Both the position numbers and the translations under genes were made by a program. Below are positions 1-6,721 of a stretch of DNA of 19,080 nt, piece by piece. Where the stretch lies: assembly GCA_937952095.1 (NCBI GenBank), contig CALFYG010000130.1:1-19080 (forward strand), written 5' to 3'. The stretch comes from an uncultured Micrococcales bacterium. GTDB taxonomy: Bacteria > Actinomycetota > Actinomycetes > S36-B12 > UBA10799. Positions within the stretch are counted from its first letter, which is position 1, and each line of letters begins with the position of its first letter. Below the pieces are notes generated by a model. It was not told where the DNA came from. It worked only from the letters and a program-made list of their open reading frames with translations, and did not search any database.

Positions 1-1
1 C

Positions 2-190
2 CGCGGTGTCAGCAAGGTCGTGCGCGGCTACCAGGCGCGCATCACCGTTGAGGGCCGTCACATCTACCTCGGCACGTATCCAACTGCCGAGGAAGCTGCG
101 CGTTCGTACGACCGTGCCGCGTTCAAGTACCACGGCGCCATCTACTGCGCGTCGTACCCGACCTACAACTTCCCGGAGGAATGGCAGTGA
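2..190 (+). CDS. AP2 DNA-binding domain, C-terminal part of a probable HNH/AP2 homing endonuclease (5' truncated by the window edge)
   Basis: The frame is open from the first bases and stops at TGA 188-190. It encodes about 62 residues with the hallmarks of an AP2/ERF domain: RGV near the start, YQARI, then YLGTYPTAEEAARSYDRAA, FKYHG and a final NFPEEW. In phages and bacteria AP2 domains usually form the DNA-binding C-terminus of HNH homing endonucleases; the HNH half would lie upstream of the window. The stop overlaps the next start (GTG 187), and the GGAGGA at 175-180 that serves the next gene lies inside this gene. It may act only on its own mobility. The AP2 call is strong; the nuclease partner is inferred. 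Confidence 0.8.
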   Translation, partial: RGVSKVVRGYQARITVEGRHIYLGTYPTAEEAARSYDRAAFKYHGAIYCASYPTYNFPEEWQ

Positions 191-816
191 CCATCATCAA
201 CGACGTTCCGCAGCCTCCCGCTCCCCCGCCGCCCCCCGTGGAAGATGCGAGGGTGCTCAAGGAGCGGCTGCGGCAGGACTCGCGCAAGCTTCGTGAGGCC
301 AGGATCAAGACAGCCAAGGAAGGTCTCGGCAAAGTCAACCGGCAGTACTGGGCGTACGCCGGTGTGCTCGTGGCCGGCGCGCTCGGCGTTGTTGCATGCC
401 GTAGCTACCAAGCCGACCAGAAGGACACCGCACTCGCGCTCGCACAGATCGCGAACGGCGGACGCACCGCAACCGCCGAAACGCAGGCGCCCGCGACAAC
501 GATCGTGGACGGCATCCCGAACCCGCTGCAGGCGCTGCCGTTGTCGAACCAGGCGAAGTGGAACATCGGCGCTGGCGGCGACGGGGTGCTCCCACCGAAG
601 CGTTCGACCACTGTCATCACTGCGCTGCTTGAGCGTGTCGACCTGTGCAACGTGTGGGTCGGCCTGAACGACAAGGCGAACGTGGTGGTGGCCTTCGAAC
701 CGGCTCCCGGTTTCACGCCGCTGCTCGAGGCCGGACAGTGCGCGGACACGCAGGGACAGACGGTTGTCCCGGTGCCGTCCGATCCTGTCCCGACGTCGTC
801 CACGGTGGCGCAGTGA
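187..816 (+). CDS. Single-pass membrane protein with proline-rich cytoplasmic tail, probable transfer-module component
   Basis: This 209-aa protein is not recognised as a known family. The start chosen is GTG 187, six bases after a GGAGGA box; ATG 181 abuts that box and is less likely. Residues 8-17 are a proline run, residues 20-50 are charged and probably helical, residues 54-71 form one hydrophobic membrane segment, and the remaining ~135 residues would be outside the cell. The outer part has a low-complexity Ala/Thr linker, then a compact domain with two cysteines (near LERVDLCNVWVG and LLEAGQC) that could pair, and a Pro/Ser/Thr tail. It overlaps its neighbours by 4 bases on each side and lies two genes upstream of an FtsK-like motor, so a structural role in a membrane transfer complex is plausible but inferred. 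Confidence 0.6.
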   Translation: MTIINDVPQPPAPPPPPVEDARVLKERLRQDSRKLREARIKTAKEGLGKVNRQYWAYAGVLVAGALGVVACRSYQADQKDTALALAQIANGGRTATAETQAPATTIVDGIPNPLQALPLSNQAKWNIGAGGDGVLPPKRSTTVITALLERVDLCNVWVGLNDKANVVVAFEPAPGFTPLLEAGQCADTQGQTVVPVPSDPVPTSSTVAQ

Positions 817-1481
817 TCGACCTGGTTGTCGCTCTGGTCGGCATGTCGCTACGCGCCCCGCTGCTGTTCTTGGGGGTGTTGTGGTGGGCGTTCACCGCGC
901 ACGCGAAACGTGCTCGGATGCCGTGGGCGTGGCTGGGTCCGATCGCTGTGGCGACGTGGCTGTACAAGAACCGGCGCGAGCTCCGTGGGGTGGTCGTGTG
1001 GACTGCCGGCACGGCGCTGGTGTTGGTGTGGTGCGGCTTGTTGTGGTCGTCGCCGAGCTTGCGGTTCGCTGTCGGTTTGGCGTTGCCGTCGGGCTGCGCC
1101 GCGGCCGGTTTGATGTGGCTCGCTGACCGCTACCCGGAGCTTCCTCCTGGGCTTGCGGTGCGGGTGGCGTTGGCTGAGCGGCGGCATCGTGAGGTGCTGT
1201 CGGAGGCGGTGCCTGCGTCGGCTGGTACGGGCGCCCGTGTGGTGTCTGTGCGCCCTGTTGGTGACGACGAGTTCGAGGCTGAGGTGATCGGCCCTCCGGG
1301 TGTTGCGCACGCCGATCTGGTGGCGTCTCTGCGGGATTCGTTGGCTGAGTCGGTGCTGTCGTTGTCGGGCCGTCGGCTGGCGCATGTGGCGGTCGTTGGT
1401 AGCGGCACGAAGGGCGCGGTGAAGGTGCGTTGCTCGACGCAGTCTCCGTACGGCCGCACTGTCCGGTTGGAGGATCTGTGA
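813..1481 (+). CDS. Polytopic membrane protein, likely the split-off membrane/alpha domain of the FtsK/TraB-like motor
   Basis: GTG 813 overlaps the previous stop (GTGA) behind a GGTGG box, giving 222 aa; the open frame further upstream only shadows the previous gene. Four hydrophobic segments are visible at about residues 4-28, 38-51, 59-78 and 84-103. A soluble domain of ~115 residues follows, with alternating strand/helix character (for example DDEFEAEVIGPPGV then LVASLRDSLAESVLSLSG). Its layout recalls the alpha domain that precedes the motor in FtsK-type translocases. The next gene is exactly such a motor, without membrane segments, and begins in the 4-base overlap at this gene's end. 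I infer that the two gene products together equal one FtsK/TraB protein. No enzyme motif is present here. Confidence 0.55.
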   Translation: MIDLVVALVGMSLRAPLLFLGVLWWAFTAHAKRARMPWAWLGPIAVATWLYKNRRELRGVVVWTAGTALVLVWCGLLWSSPSLRFAVGLALPSGCAAAGLMWLADRYPELPPGLAVRVALAERRHREVLSEAVPASAGTGARVVSVRPVGDDEFEAEVIGPPGVAHADLVASLRDSLAESVLSLSGRRLAHVAVVGSGTKGAVKVRCSTQSPYGRTVRLEDL

Positions 1482-2281
1482 TCAAGGCTGGTCTTGATTT
1501 TGACGCCGGCCGCACGGTCGAGATCCCGATTCCCGGTGACGGGGGCGCGCACGCCGCCGTTGGCGGGAGTAGCGGGGGAGGCAAGACCGAGTTTCTGCAT
1601 TCGGTGATCGCTCAGCTGGCCCCGTTGGAGCACACGGCGATCGTGGTTTCGGACCCGGCGTGGATGGATTACGAGCCGGTGTGGTCGCCTCGTGCGTCGT
1701 GCATCGCGCTTGGCCGGGTGGGCGCCGGATGGCTGTTGGACACGCTCGAAACCGAGCTCGAGTGGCGGCTGCGGTACGGCCGCGGGTTGAAGGTGAAGCG
1801 GCTTGTCCCGTCGCCTGACACCCCCCGGATTGTGGCTGTGTTCGACGAGATCGCGATGGTCACGTTGGGCGGCACGAGAGGGGCGACGAACCGGCTGGTG
1901 GACATGGCTCAGGTGGGCCGGAAGGTCGGTATCGGGCTGGTGTTGGCGACCCAGTCTCCGAAGTCGACGGTGATTCCTCGGTTGGTGTTGGAGCAGTGCC
2001 CGGTGCGGGTGGCGTTCCGGACTGAGGAGCCCGAACAGACCGACGCGATTCTTGGGACGCAACGGGTGCCGGCGCATGGGATCTCGTTTGAGAACCCTGG
2101 CGAGGCGTACGTGCGGATGCCGTCCGGAGGGTTTGCTCACATGAAGGCCGCTTACGGCGGCGAGGAGAAGTACCGGGAGATTGCCGAGCGGTACGCGCGC
2201 CTGACACCTGTCCTGCCTGAATCCCGCGGCTGGATGCCGCTTTACGACCCGTACGAACAAGGAGACGAAGATGGCGAGTAA
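1478..2281 (+). CDS. FtsK/SpoIIIE/TraB-like DNA translocase ATPase (motor domain only)
   Basis: GTG 1478 has GGAGG at 1469-1473 and overlaps the previous stop; the product is 267 aa. It shows a P-loop GGSSGGGKT at residues 29-37, a Walker B strand IVAVFDE at 118-124, the FtsK-type GRKVGIGLVLATQSP at 147-161 and the VRVAFRTEEPEQTDAILG region at 176-193, where FtsK motors carry the arginine finger. These proteins form hexameric rings that pump double-stranded DNA; in actinobacterial conjugative elements a single TraB/FtsK motor moves dsDNA between cells. Compared with FtsK (over 700 aa) it lacks a membrane domain and a C-terminal winged-helix gamma domain; its size is closer to the small Tra motors of integrative actinobacterial elements. 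It is probably anchored by the preceding gene product. DNA packaging or partition are other possible roles. Confidence 0.85.
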   Translation: MIKAGLDFDAGRTVEIPIPGDGGAHAAVGGSSGGGKTEFLHSVIAQLAPLEHTAIVVSDPAWMDYEPVWSPRASCIALGRVGAGWLLDTLETELEWRLRYGRGLKVKRLVPSPDTPRIVAVFDEIAMVTLGGTRGATNRLVDMAQVGRKVGIGLVLATQSPKSTVIPRLVLEQCPVRVAFRTEEPEQTDAILGTQRVPAHGISFENPGEAYVRMPSGGFAHMKAAYGGEEKYREIAERYARLTPVLPESRGWMPLYDPYEQGDEDGE

Positions 2282-2585
2282 GTGGCGAGCGATCGCTGTT
2301 GGTGGGGTGGTTGTCGCAGCGTTGATGCAGGCCGAACACGAGAGCCCTGGGGCCACTGGCCGGGGGGTTGCGGAGCTGCGTGGGGCGGTGACCCCGGCGG
2401 TGTCTGAGGCGGTCGGCGCCGCCGGGGACGCGGCGATCATTGCCCGTGACGAGATGGACCGGCAGGGCATCAACCCTGGGGCGGTGTTGGGTTCGAACGG
2501 TGCGGCAACGGCGACGGATTCGCGGGATGCGGACGGTATCGCTGACGCCTCGCAGCCCGGTCCCGACGTGAAGTTGGGAGGCTGA
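2271..2585 (+). CDS. Small protein with N-terminal membrane segment/signal, unknown function
   Basis: ATG 2271 lies behind AAGGAGA at 2259-2265 and overlaps the end of the motor gene by 11 bases. The 104-aa product begins MASKWR followed by a short hydrophobic stretch (residues 7-20), so it is likely anchored or exported. The rest is Ala/Gly-rich and acidic, with a helical region (TPAVSEAVGAAGDAAIIARDEMDRQG) and a disordered tail. No family is recognised. Its place between motor and wall hydrolase suggests an accessory of the same module. Confidence 0.55.
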   Translation: MASKWRAIAVGGVVVAALMQAEHESPGATGRGVAELRGAVTPAVSEAVGAAGDAAIIARDEMDRQGINPGAVLGSNGAATATDSRDADGIADASQPGPDVKLGG

Positions 2586-2588
2586 CCG

Positions 2589-2948
2589 GTGGGTGATCTG
2601 GCGAAGGCCGGGGCGGCTGTCGTGTGTTGCGTGCTGCTGCTCGGTCAGTGCAAAGCGGACACCGGGACGGCGCTCAAGACCGGCGCTGGTGCTGCTGGCG
2701 TTGGGGCTGCTGTCGGTGTCGGGATCGGTGCCGGGGCTGCGGCCGGCGGGGCGATCGGCGGGGCGAAGAAGGGCGCGTCGAAGCGTGCTGAGGATTGGGT
2801 GTCGGGCCGAACGAAGCCGACCAAGCCTCGCCCGCAGCCGAACGGTCCGTCCCGTCCGATGCCTGCCACGACGGTACCGATGACCCCCGCCGAGAAGCAG
2901 GAGCGGTGCGCCATGGTTGACGGCTTGTGTGTGGTGGTGAAGCCATGA
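2589..2948 (+). CDS. Small membrane protein with glycine-zipper segment
   Basis: GTG 2589 follows GGGAGG (2576-2581) at 7 bases. The 119-aa protein has a hydrophobic N-terminus (residues 5-20, ending in LLGQCKAD, which resembles but does not match a lipobox). A long Gly/Ala zipper occupies about residues 32-60, followed by a basic, proline-rich stretch and a C-terminus with two cysteines (CAMVDGLC). Glycine-zipper segments often oligomerise in membranes, so a pore or scaffold part of the transfer apparatus is possible. The function is not known. Confidence 0.55.
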   Translation: MGDLAKAGAAVVCCVLLLGQCKADTGTALKTGAGAAGVGAAVGVGIGAGAAAGGAIGGAKKGASKRAEDWVSGRTKPTKPRPQPNGPSRPMPATTVPMTPAEKQERCAMVDGLCVVVKP

Positions 2949-3211
2949 GCATCCGCATTTCGGCGTCCCCGGAACGTGCCGTAGACGCCTACACGACTCT
3001 CCGTCCGCTCGCCGAAACGCTCGACTATCTGGCCGCCCAGGTGCACGAATGGGTGGAACTGGCGGACAGCGGCGAGCTCGACGCAGAAGAGATGTTGTCG
3101 CGGCTGGATCGGTGGACCGAGGAGATGGACGGCCACAAGAACACGTGCATCCGGGTCCGGGAAATGCTGTCCGATCAGGCGTGGGCGATCCGGCGCGCGA
3201 CGGGGTTGTGA
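2945..3211 (+). CDS. Small helical cytoplasmic protein, unknown
   Basis: ATG 2945 overlaps the preceding TGA (ATGA); an in-frame ATG 18 bases upstream is less likely because it would lengthen the overlap. The 88-aa product has no signal or membrane segment, is acidic and is predicted helical throughout (for example LRPLAETLDYLAAQVHEWVE). It resembles small coiled-coil adaptor proteins, but I do not recognise a family. Tight coupling with both neighbours makes it a real gene. Confidence 0.55.
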   Translation: MSIRISASPERAVDAYTTLRPLAETLDYLAAQVHEWVELADSGELDAEEMLSRLDRWTEEMDGHKNTCIRVREMLSDQAWAIRRATGL

Positions 3212-4230
3212 TGGGCGCCCGGATTGCCGCCGCTGGGCTGGTGTTGGGGGTGAGCACTGTCGCTGTTCCCAACCCGCCCGGCGGGGTGGAAGGTATCCCG
3301 CCTCGGGCGTTGCAGGCGTACGTCCAGGCGTCAGCTGGGGCGCCGTGCAAGCTGCCGTGGTGGGATCTCGCCGCCGTCGGCGCTGTCGAATCCGGGCACG
3401 GCACACACGGCGGGGCGCACATCCAGGACGACGGGACGATGAGCGTGATGGCGGTCAGTTACGCCGACGCGTACGGGCCGATGCAGTTCATCCTTCCGAC
3501 GTGGAAGACGTACGGCCAGGGCGACGTGAACGACATCGACGACGCCGCTCCGGCCACCGCTCGCATGCTGTGCGCCGACGGCTACGAAACGGACCGGATG
3601 GACGCGTTCGAGGCGTACAACGGTGGCGGCTACAGGGGACCGGAAACCCGCCGGTACGCCGCCAGTGTCGACGAGTTCTCCCAGCGCTACCGGCAGGCCG
3701 ACAAGCTCGATCTGCCGTCGCTTGAGTCGAACAGCGCCGGCAAGGAACGGTCGTGGTCCAGGGTCGGGGAGCGTGCCCTGTCGGGCTGGTTGCATGTCGG
3801 CCGCAACGCTCAGGCTGTCGGGCTTGGCGGGGCTTGGCGGGCGGTTGATGACTTGGTGTTCGGCCCTTCGGAAAGCAAGCCGGCCAAGTTGACCGGCGCG
3901 CGCCCCGACGGGTTGAACGCCGAGTTCGGCGCCCGCCTGGACCGGCTCATCGCCGACGCCCCCGGCAGCATCACCGTCATCTCCGGGAAGCGGACAGCGG
4001 CCGAACAGCTCGAGCTCTACGAGCGCTATCAAGCTGGGGTCGGGAACCTCGCGGCGTGGTCCGATGGGGTGTCGTGCTCGTCGGATCATTGCGCCGGGTA
4101 CGCCGCCGACCTTGCCTACGCAGATGAGATCACGATGGCCTGGGCGCATGCTCACGCCGCTGGGTACGGGTTGCAGTTCGATGTGGCCGGCGAAGATTGG
4201 CACGTGTCGTTGCGGGGGGAGCTGCGGTGA
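3211..4230 (+). CDS. Secreted bifunctional peptidoglycan hydrolase: lytic transglycosylase plus M15 (VanY-type) D,D-peptidase
   Basis: ATG 3211 shares one base with the previous stop (TGATG); GTG 3208 is an alternative. The 339-aa product has a short signal-like N-terminus (residues 4-20). Residues ~46-140 look like a transglycosylase: WWDLAAVGAVES with candidate catalytic Glu60, YGPMQFILPTW at 89-98 and DAFEAYNGG. Residues ~230-335 are an M15 peptidase: ISGKRTAAEQ, SSDHCAGYAADL with zinc ligands His293 and Asp300, and GEDWH with Glu328 and His331. The first domain would cut glycan strands and the second the stem peptides. Proteins of this type open the wall for conjugation machinery. A virion-associated lysin is the alternative, but the tail genes are far away on the other strand and a separate endolysin exists at 12765-13541. 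Confidence 0.8.
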   Translation: MGARIAAAGLVLGVSTVAVPNPPGGVEGIPPRALQAYVQASAGAPCKLPWWDLAAVGAVESGHGTHGGAHIQDDGTMSVMAVSYADAYGPMQFILPTWKTYGQGDVNDIDDAAPATARMLCADGYETDRMDAFEAYNGGGYRGPETRRYAASVDEFSQRYRQADKLDLPSLESNSAGKERSWSRVGERALSGWLHVGRNAQAVGLGGAWRAVDDLVFGPSESKPAKLTGARPDGLNAEFGARLDRLIADAPGSITVISGKRTAAEQLELYERYQAGVGNLAAWSDGVSCSSDHCAGYAADLAYADEITMAWAHAHAAGYGLQFDVAGEDWHVSLRGELR

Positions 4231-4568
4231 AGGCGCCTGCGGTTGTTGGCTGCGCTGTCGGCCTGGCGGTCCTCTACCTGTCCGCTGGCGGCTGGGCTGT
4301 AGGTCTCGCTGCGGTCACGGGCGGGGTGCTGCTGGTGGTCGCTGGGCGTCGTCGTCCCCGTCATCGGCGTGTGCGCCGTCGCCGGGTGTGGTCGGATGAG
4401 GAACGCCGGTTCATCCTTGATCGGGACGGCTGGGCGTGTGTGAACTGCGGTGCTCAGGATCAGCTCGAGATCGATCATGTGATCCCGTTCTCTCGTGGCG
4501 GCGCCTGCTCGGTGGAGAACGCTGCCGTGCTGTGCCGCTCGTGCAACGCCCGGAAGGGCGCCTCCTAG
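4227..4568 (+). CDS. Membrane-anchored HNH endonuclease
   Basis: GTG 4227 follows a G-rich box (4214-4220) and overlaps the previous stop (GTGA). The 113-aa product starts with two hydrophobic segments (about residues 3-20 and 22-40) joined by a tight turn. A very basic linker (RRRPRHRRVRRRR, 41-53) follows, and then a complete HNH domain: CVNCG (Cys71, Cys74), LEIDHVIPFSRGG with Asp83-His84, ENAAVL with Asn98, and CRSCN (Cys103, Cys106, Asn107). HNH proteins nick or cut DNA; most are soluble, so fusion to a membrane hairpin is unusual. As the last gene of the transfer-like operon, directly before the terminator, it could process DNA at the membrane during transfer or destroy incoming DNA. 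Both roles are inference. Confidence 0.8.
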   Translation: MKAPAVVGCAVGLAVLYLSAGGWAVGLAAVTGGVLLVVAGRRRPRHRRVRRRRVWSDEERRFILDRDGWACVNCGAQDQLEIDHVIPFSRGGACSVENAAVLCRSCNARKGAS

Positions 4569-4581
4569 GCCGTTGACGCAG

Positions 4582-4615
4582 ACAACCCCCGGCCCATTGA
4601 GGTGCCGGGGGTTGT
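4582..4615. terminator. Rho-independent-type terminator between convergent operons
   Basis: A perfect 12-bp inverted repeat (ACAACCCCCGGC, 4582-4593, and GCCGGGGGTTGT, 4604-4615) encloses a 10-base loop. It lies 13 bases after the plus-strand HNH stop and 15 bases before the stop of the minus-strand gene at 4631. Short T-rich sequence follows on the plus side (TTCTGTTTG). It probably ends both transcripts. Confidence 0.85.
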
Positions 4616-4630
4616 TCTGTTTGGGGTGGT

Positions 4631-5644
4631 CTAGTCGTCGTCTTCGATGGGCTCGAGGTCGATGTTGACCTCTACGTACAGCTCCTTGCCTTGCAGGTCT
4701 TCGTCTCCGTGGCGGCGCAACCAGCCAAGGGTGAGCAAGGTCTGCAATGCCGCCTGGTCGTCGACGATTCTGCGTGCGCCGAGCAGGGTCACGAGTTGGT
4801 GGCATCCGCTGCACAGGGCGATCATCACATCGTTGTCCGGGTCGTTCTCCTTGCCGATGACATGGTGCGGGGTGAGCTTCCTGTGGCCGTGTTTGCCGCA
4901 GACCTGGCAGATCCCGTCGGCCATGCCGATGGCGGTCATACGCTTGCCGCCGAAGTAGGTACGGTCCGCTCTTGCCCTACTGCCACACAGCCGAGAGCAG
5001 TAGGTCTGCTTGGCATTGGCGGGGTAGAAGGACGTCGAGCAGTTCGGGCATTCCTTCTCAGGCAGCGGTGACCTTGCGGCGCACAGCTGCTGCCAGCGCT
5101 CGGGGTAGTGGGTCTGCGCGGCGTTGACGAAGTTGTCGATGTTGATGCCGTGGGAGCGGCAGTAGCGTGTGGCTGGGACGCCTGAGTCCTCGATTGCCTT
5201 GAGGTGCCTTGCCATCGACGCCTTGTCGTAGCCGGCGCCTCTGGGCAGCTTCTTGGGCTGCTTGGCCTTGTAGCCGGTCACCCCAATCTCGTTGAGCATG
5301 CATGTCACCGCGGCGAACGTGCGCCCCAGACGCCTTGCCGCTTCGCCTGCTGTCACCTGGTTGGCGATGAGGCGTACCAGCTCGTCCTTCTCGTCGTCGG
5401 TCCACTTGCGGCCGGGCATCTTGTAGCCGATGGCGGCGAGACGTTCGTGCACCGACTGGCCGCAGATGCCGAGCTCCTTGCCGGCCTTCCAGACCGATCC
5501 GGTGCGGCTGTAAGCGTCGACGATCTGCTCGTTGCTGACTTTCTGCCGTCCGGTTTGGCTTCCTGCTTCGAGGAGGGCGCCGTTCGGCATGCGGGTCTTT
5601 GAGCCTTGTGGGGCGGGGACGCCGAGCACCCGGAACTCGATCAC
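4631..5644 (-). CDS. HNH homing-endonuclease-like protein with HTH domains, fused to an N-terminal RusA-like remnant
   Basis: GTG 5644 overlaps the previous stop (GTGA); the product is 337 aa. Residues 1-33 (beginning MIEFRVLGVPAPQGSK, then NGALLEAG) match the typical opening of phage RusA Holliday-junction resolvases. From about residue 36 the protein changes: an HTH (VWKAGKELGICGQSVHERL, 51-69), a second HTH-like unit (TAGEAARRLGRTFAAV, 98-113), a basic linker, a zinc knuckle (Cys199, Cys202, Cys216, Cys220) and an HNH core (CQVCG 246-250, His260-His261, CSGCH 278-282). The HTH-plus-HNH design is typical of homing endonucleases. The RusA catalytic aspartates are absent, so resolvase activity is not expected. 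It is last in its operon, just before the terminator. The nuclease call is firm; the RusA origin is inferred. Confidence 0.75.
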   Translation of the reverse strand: MIEFRVLGVPAPQGSKTRMPNGALLEAGSQTGRQKVSNEQIVDAYSRTGSVWKAGKELGICGQSVHERLAAIGYKMPGRKWTDDEKDELVRLIANQVTAGEAARRLGRTFAAVTCMLNEIGVTGYKAKQPKKLPRGAGYDKASMARHLKAIEDSGVPATRYCRSHGINIDNFVNAAQTHYPERWQQLCAARSPLPEKECPNCSTSFYPANAKQTYCSRLCGSRARADRTYFGGKRMTAIGMADGICQVCGKHGHRKLTPHHVIGKENDPDNDVMIALCSGCHQLVTLLGARRIVDDQAALQTLLTLGWLRRHGDEDLQGKELYVEVNIDLEPIEDDD

Positions 5645-5880
5645 CGCCGGTGATCCGCTCGGTTGACTTTGCCGTCTGCGTCTCGTGCGTACAGCGGGCC
5701 GTCGATCTCGCCTTCGTTGCTTCCGTAGGCCACGTCGGCGTCGTTGGCGTCGAGCGTTTGCCGGTCGAGTTCCCGGTTGATGACTTCGAGGATGATGTCT
5801 TGGGCCTCTTCGTCGGTGTCTGCTCTGACGTAGAACTCGCCGCCGGTTAGCAGCGACCAGTCAGCGAAGTAGATGCTCAT
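5641..5880 (-). CDS. 79-aa acidic protein, unknown
   Basis: ATG 5880 has GGAG five bases upstream and overlaps the TGA of the surface-protein gene (ATGA). An in-frame extension upstream would only shadow that gene. The product begins MSIYFADWSLLTGGEFYVRA, is acidic, and contains a helix (DEEAQDIILEVINRELDR) and a Gly/Asp-rich end. It resembles small alpha/beta phage proteins, but no family is recognised. It is coupled to both neighbours. Confidence 0.6.
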   Translation of the reverse strand: MSIYFADWSLLTGGEFYVRADTDEEAQDIILEVINRELDRQTLDANDADVAYGSNEGEIDGPLYARDADGKVNRADHRR

Positions 5881-6704
5881 TCGGACTCCATGTTTCGCAG
5901 GTGGGCATTGTGCGTAGCGACATTCTGGCGGCGGCATCGGGAAAGCCCGAGGGTGATGACACCGAGGGCGAGGGCGGCGCCGCCGGCCCACAGGAGTTGG
6001 AGGCTGTTGCTGCCGGTGACCGGCAGGGCGGGGGCGGGGGTGGTGGGGACGGCGGTGTAGGGGGTGGGGTCGTCGGTGAGTTTGGTGTCGGGTACGGGGC
6101 TGGTGGACGGCGTGTCGATGCCTGGCGGTTGGGGCATGGGGGTGACGGTCGCTGGGGGCATCTGGTCAGTCCAGGTGACGGTGGTGGGTGCGCTGGCGGG
6201 CGGCTCCGGGATGGTCGTGCCTACGGTTGTAGGCGTCGGCGGGGCGCATGGGCTGTCGGTGTAGCGGGCGTCGATCAACCGGTTCGAGGTGCCGCCGATC
6301 GCGGTTTCGTTGTACCGGTGGGCGCCGTCGACAACGTCGAGGGCGGGGCCGGTGACGAGGTCGAGTTGGAGCCGGCAGCGGGGGGCGACACCAGCGGGGA
6401 GGGTCCACTCGAGCCGCCCTGCCGAGGCTGGGACGGTCATGCTGGCGATGAGCGGCTGCACCTCGGTGGGGTCCCAGGTGAGGTGTGCGGTGTCGTGGGC
6501 GGCGATGGTGACCGCCGTGTTGTCGCAGCCTGCGGTGGGGATGAAGGTGGCGGTGTAGGTGTTGTCGTGGATGTCGATGGTGATGGTGTTGAGGGCGGCT
6601 CGGCCGGTGCAGTTGGGGGTTGCTGCGGCGGTTGCGGTGCCGATGGTTGCGGTGCCGGCGATGGCGGCGAGGGTGAGTGCGAGGGTTCGGGTGGTGGTGT
6701 TCAT
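5877..6704 (-). CDS. LPXTG-type sortase-anchored surface protein
   Basis: ATG 6704 is chosen because it starts a classic signal peptide (MNTTTRTLALTLAAIAGTAT, cleavage near residue 27) behind an AGGCGG box; the open frame upstream overlaps the small gene at 6722-6898. The 275-aa protein has an N-terminal beta-rich domain (30-155) with four cysteines (32, 60, 110, 153) that could form two disulfides, and a Pro/Thr-rich stalk (155-225). The sorting signal follows: LPVTG at 227-231, hydrophobic 236-254, then SRCRR. Host sortase would link it to peptidoglycan. The ~16 residues after the charged cluster are longer than usual. It lies in an operon with an excisionase-like regulator, so it may alter the host surface during lysogeny (phage exclusion or adhesion). 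The anchoring call is strong; the role is open. Confidence 0.85.
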   Translation of the reverse strand: MNTTTRTLALTLAAIAGTATIGTATAAATPNCTGRAALNTITIDIHDNTYTATFIPTAGCDNTAVTIAAHDTAHLTWDPTEVQPLIASMTVPASAGRLEWTLPAGVAPRCRLQLDLVTGPALDVVDGAHRYNETAIGGTSNRLIDARYTDSPCAPPTPTTVGTTIPEPPASAPTTVTWTDQMPPATVTPMPQPPGIDTPSTSPVPDTKLTDDPTPYTAVPTTPAPALPVTGSNSLQLLWAGGAALALGVITLGLSRCRRQNVATHNAHLRNMESE

Positions 6705-6721
6705 GTCCGCCTGGTTCGGGT

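Noticed and set aside
645..812. Upstream extension of the membrane protein gene at 813
   Set aside because: The extension lies wholly inside the previous gene and reads as low-complexity Gly/Arg; GTG 813 has the usual 4-base overlap.
1130..2473. Long minus-strand open frame (447 aa) opposite the membrane and motor genes
   Set aside because: It is antisense to two genes with recognisable motifs, is rich in Pro/Arg/His low-complexity sequence, has no family-like stretch, and arises from GC-rich third positions.
1860..3422. Minus-strand open frame of 520 aa
   Set aside because: It lies opposite five coupled plus-strand genes; its composition is typical of a high-GC shadow and it has no domain motif.
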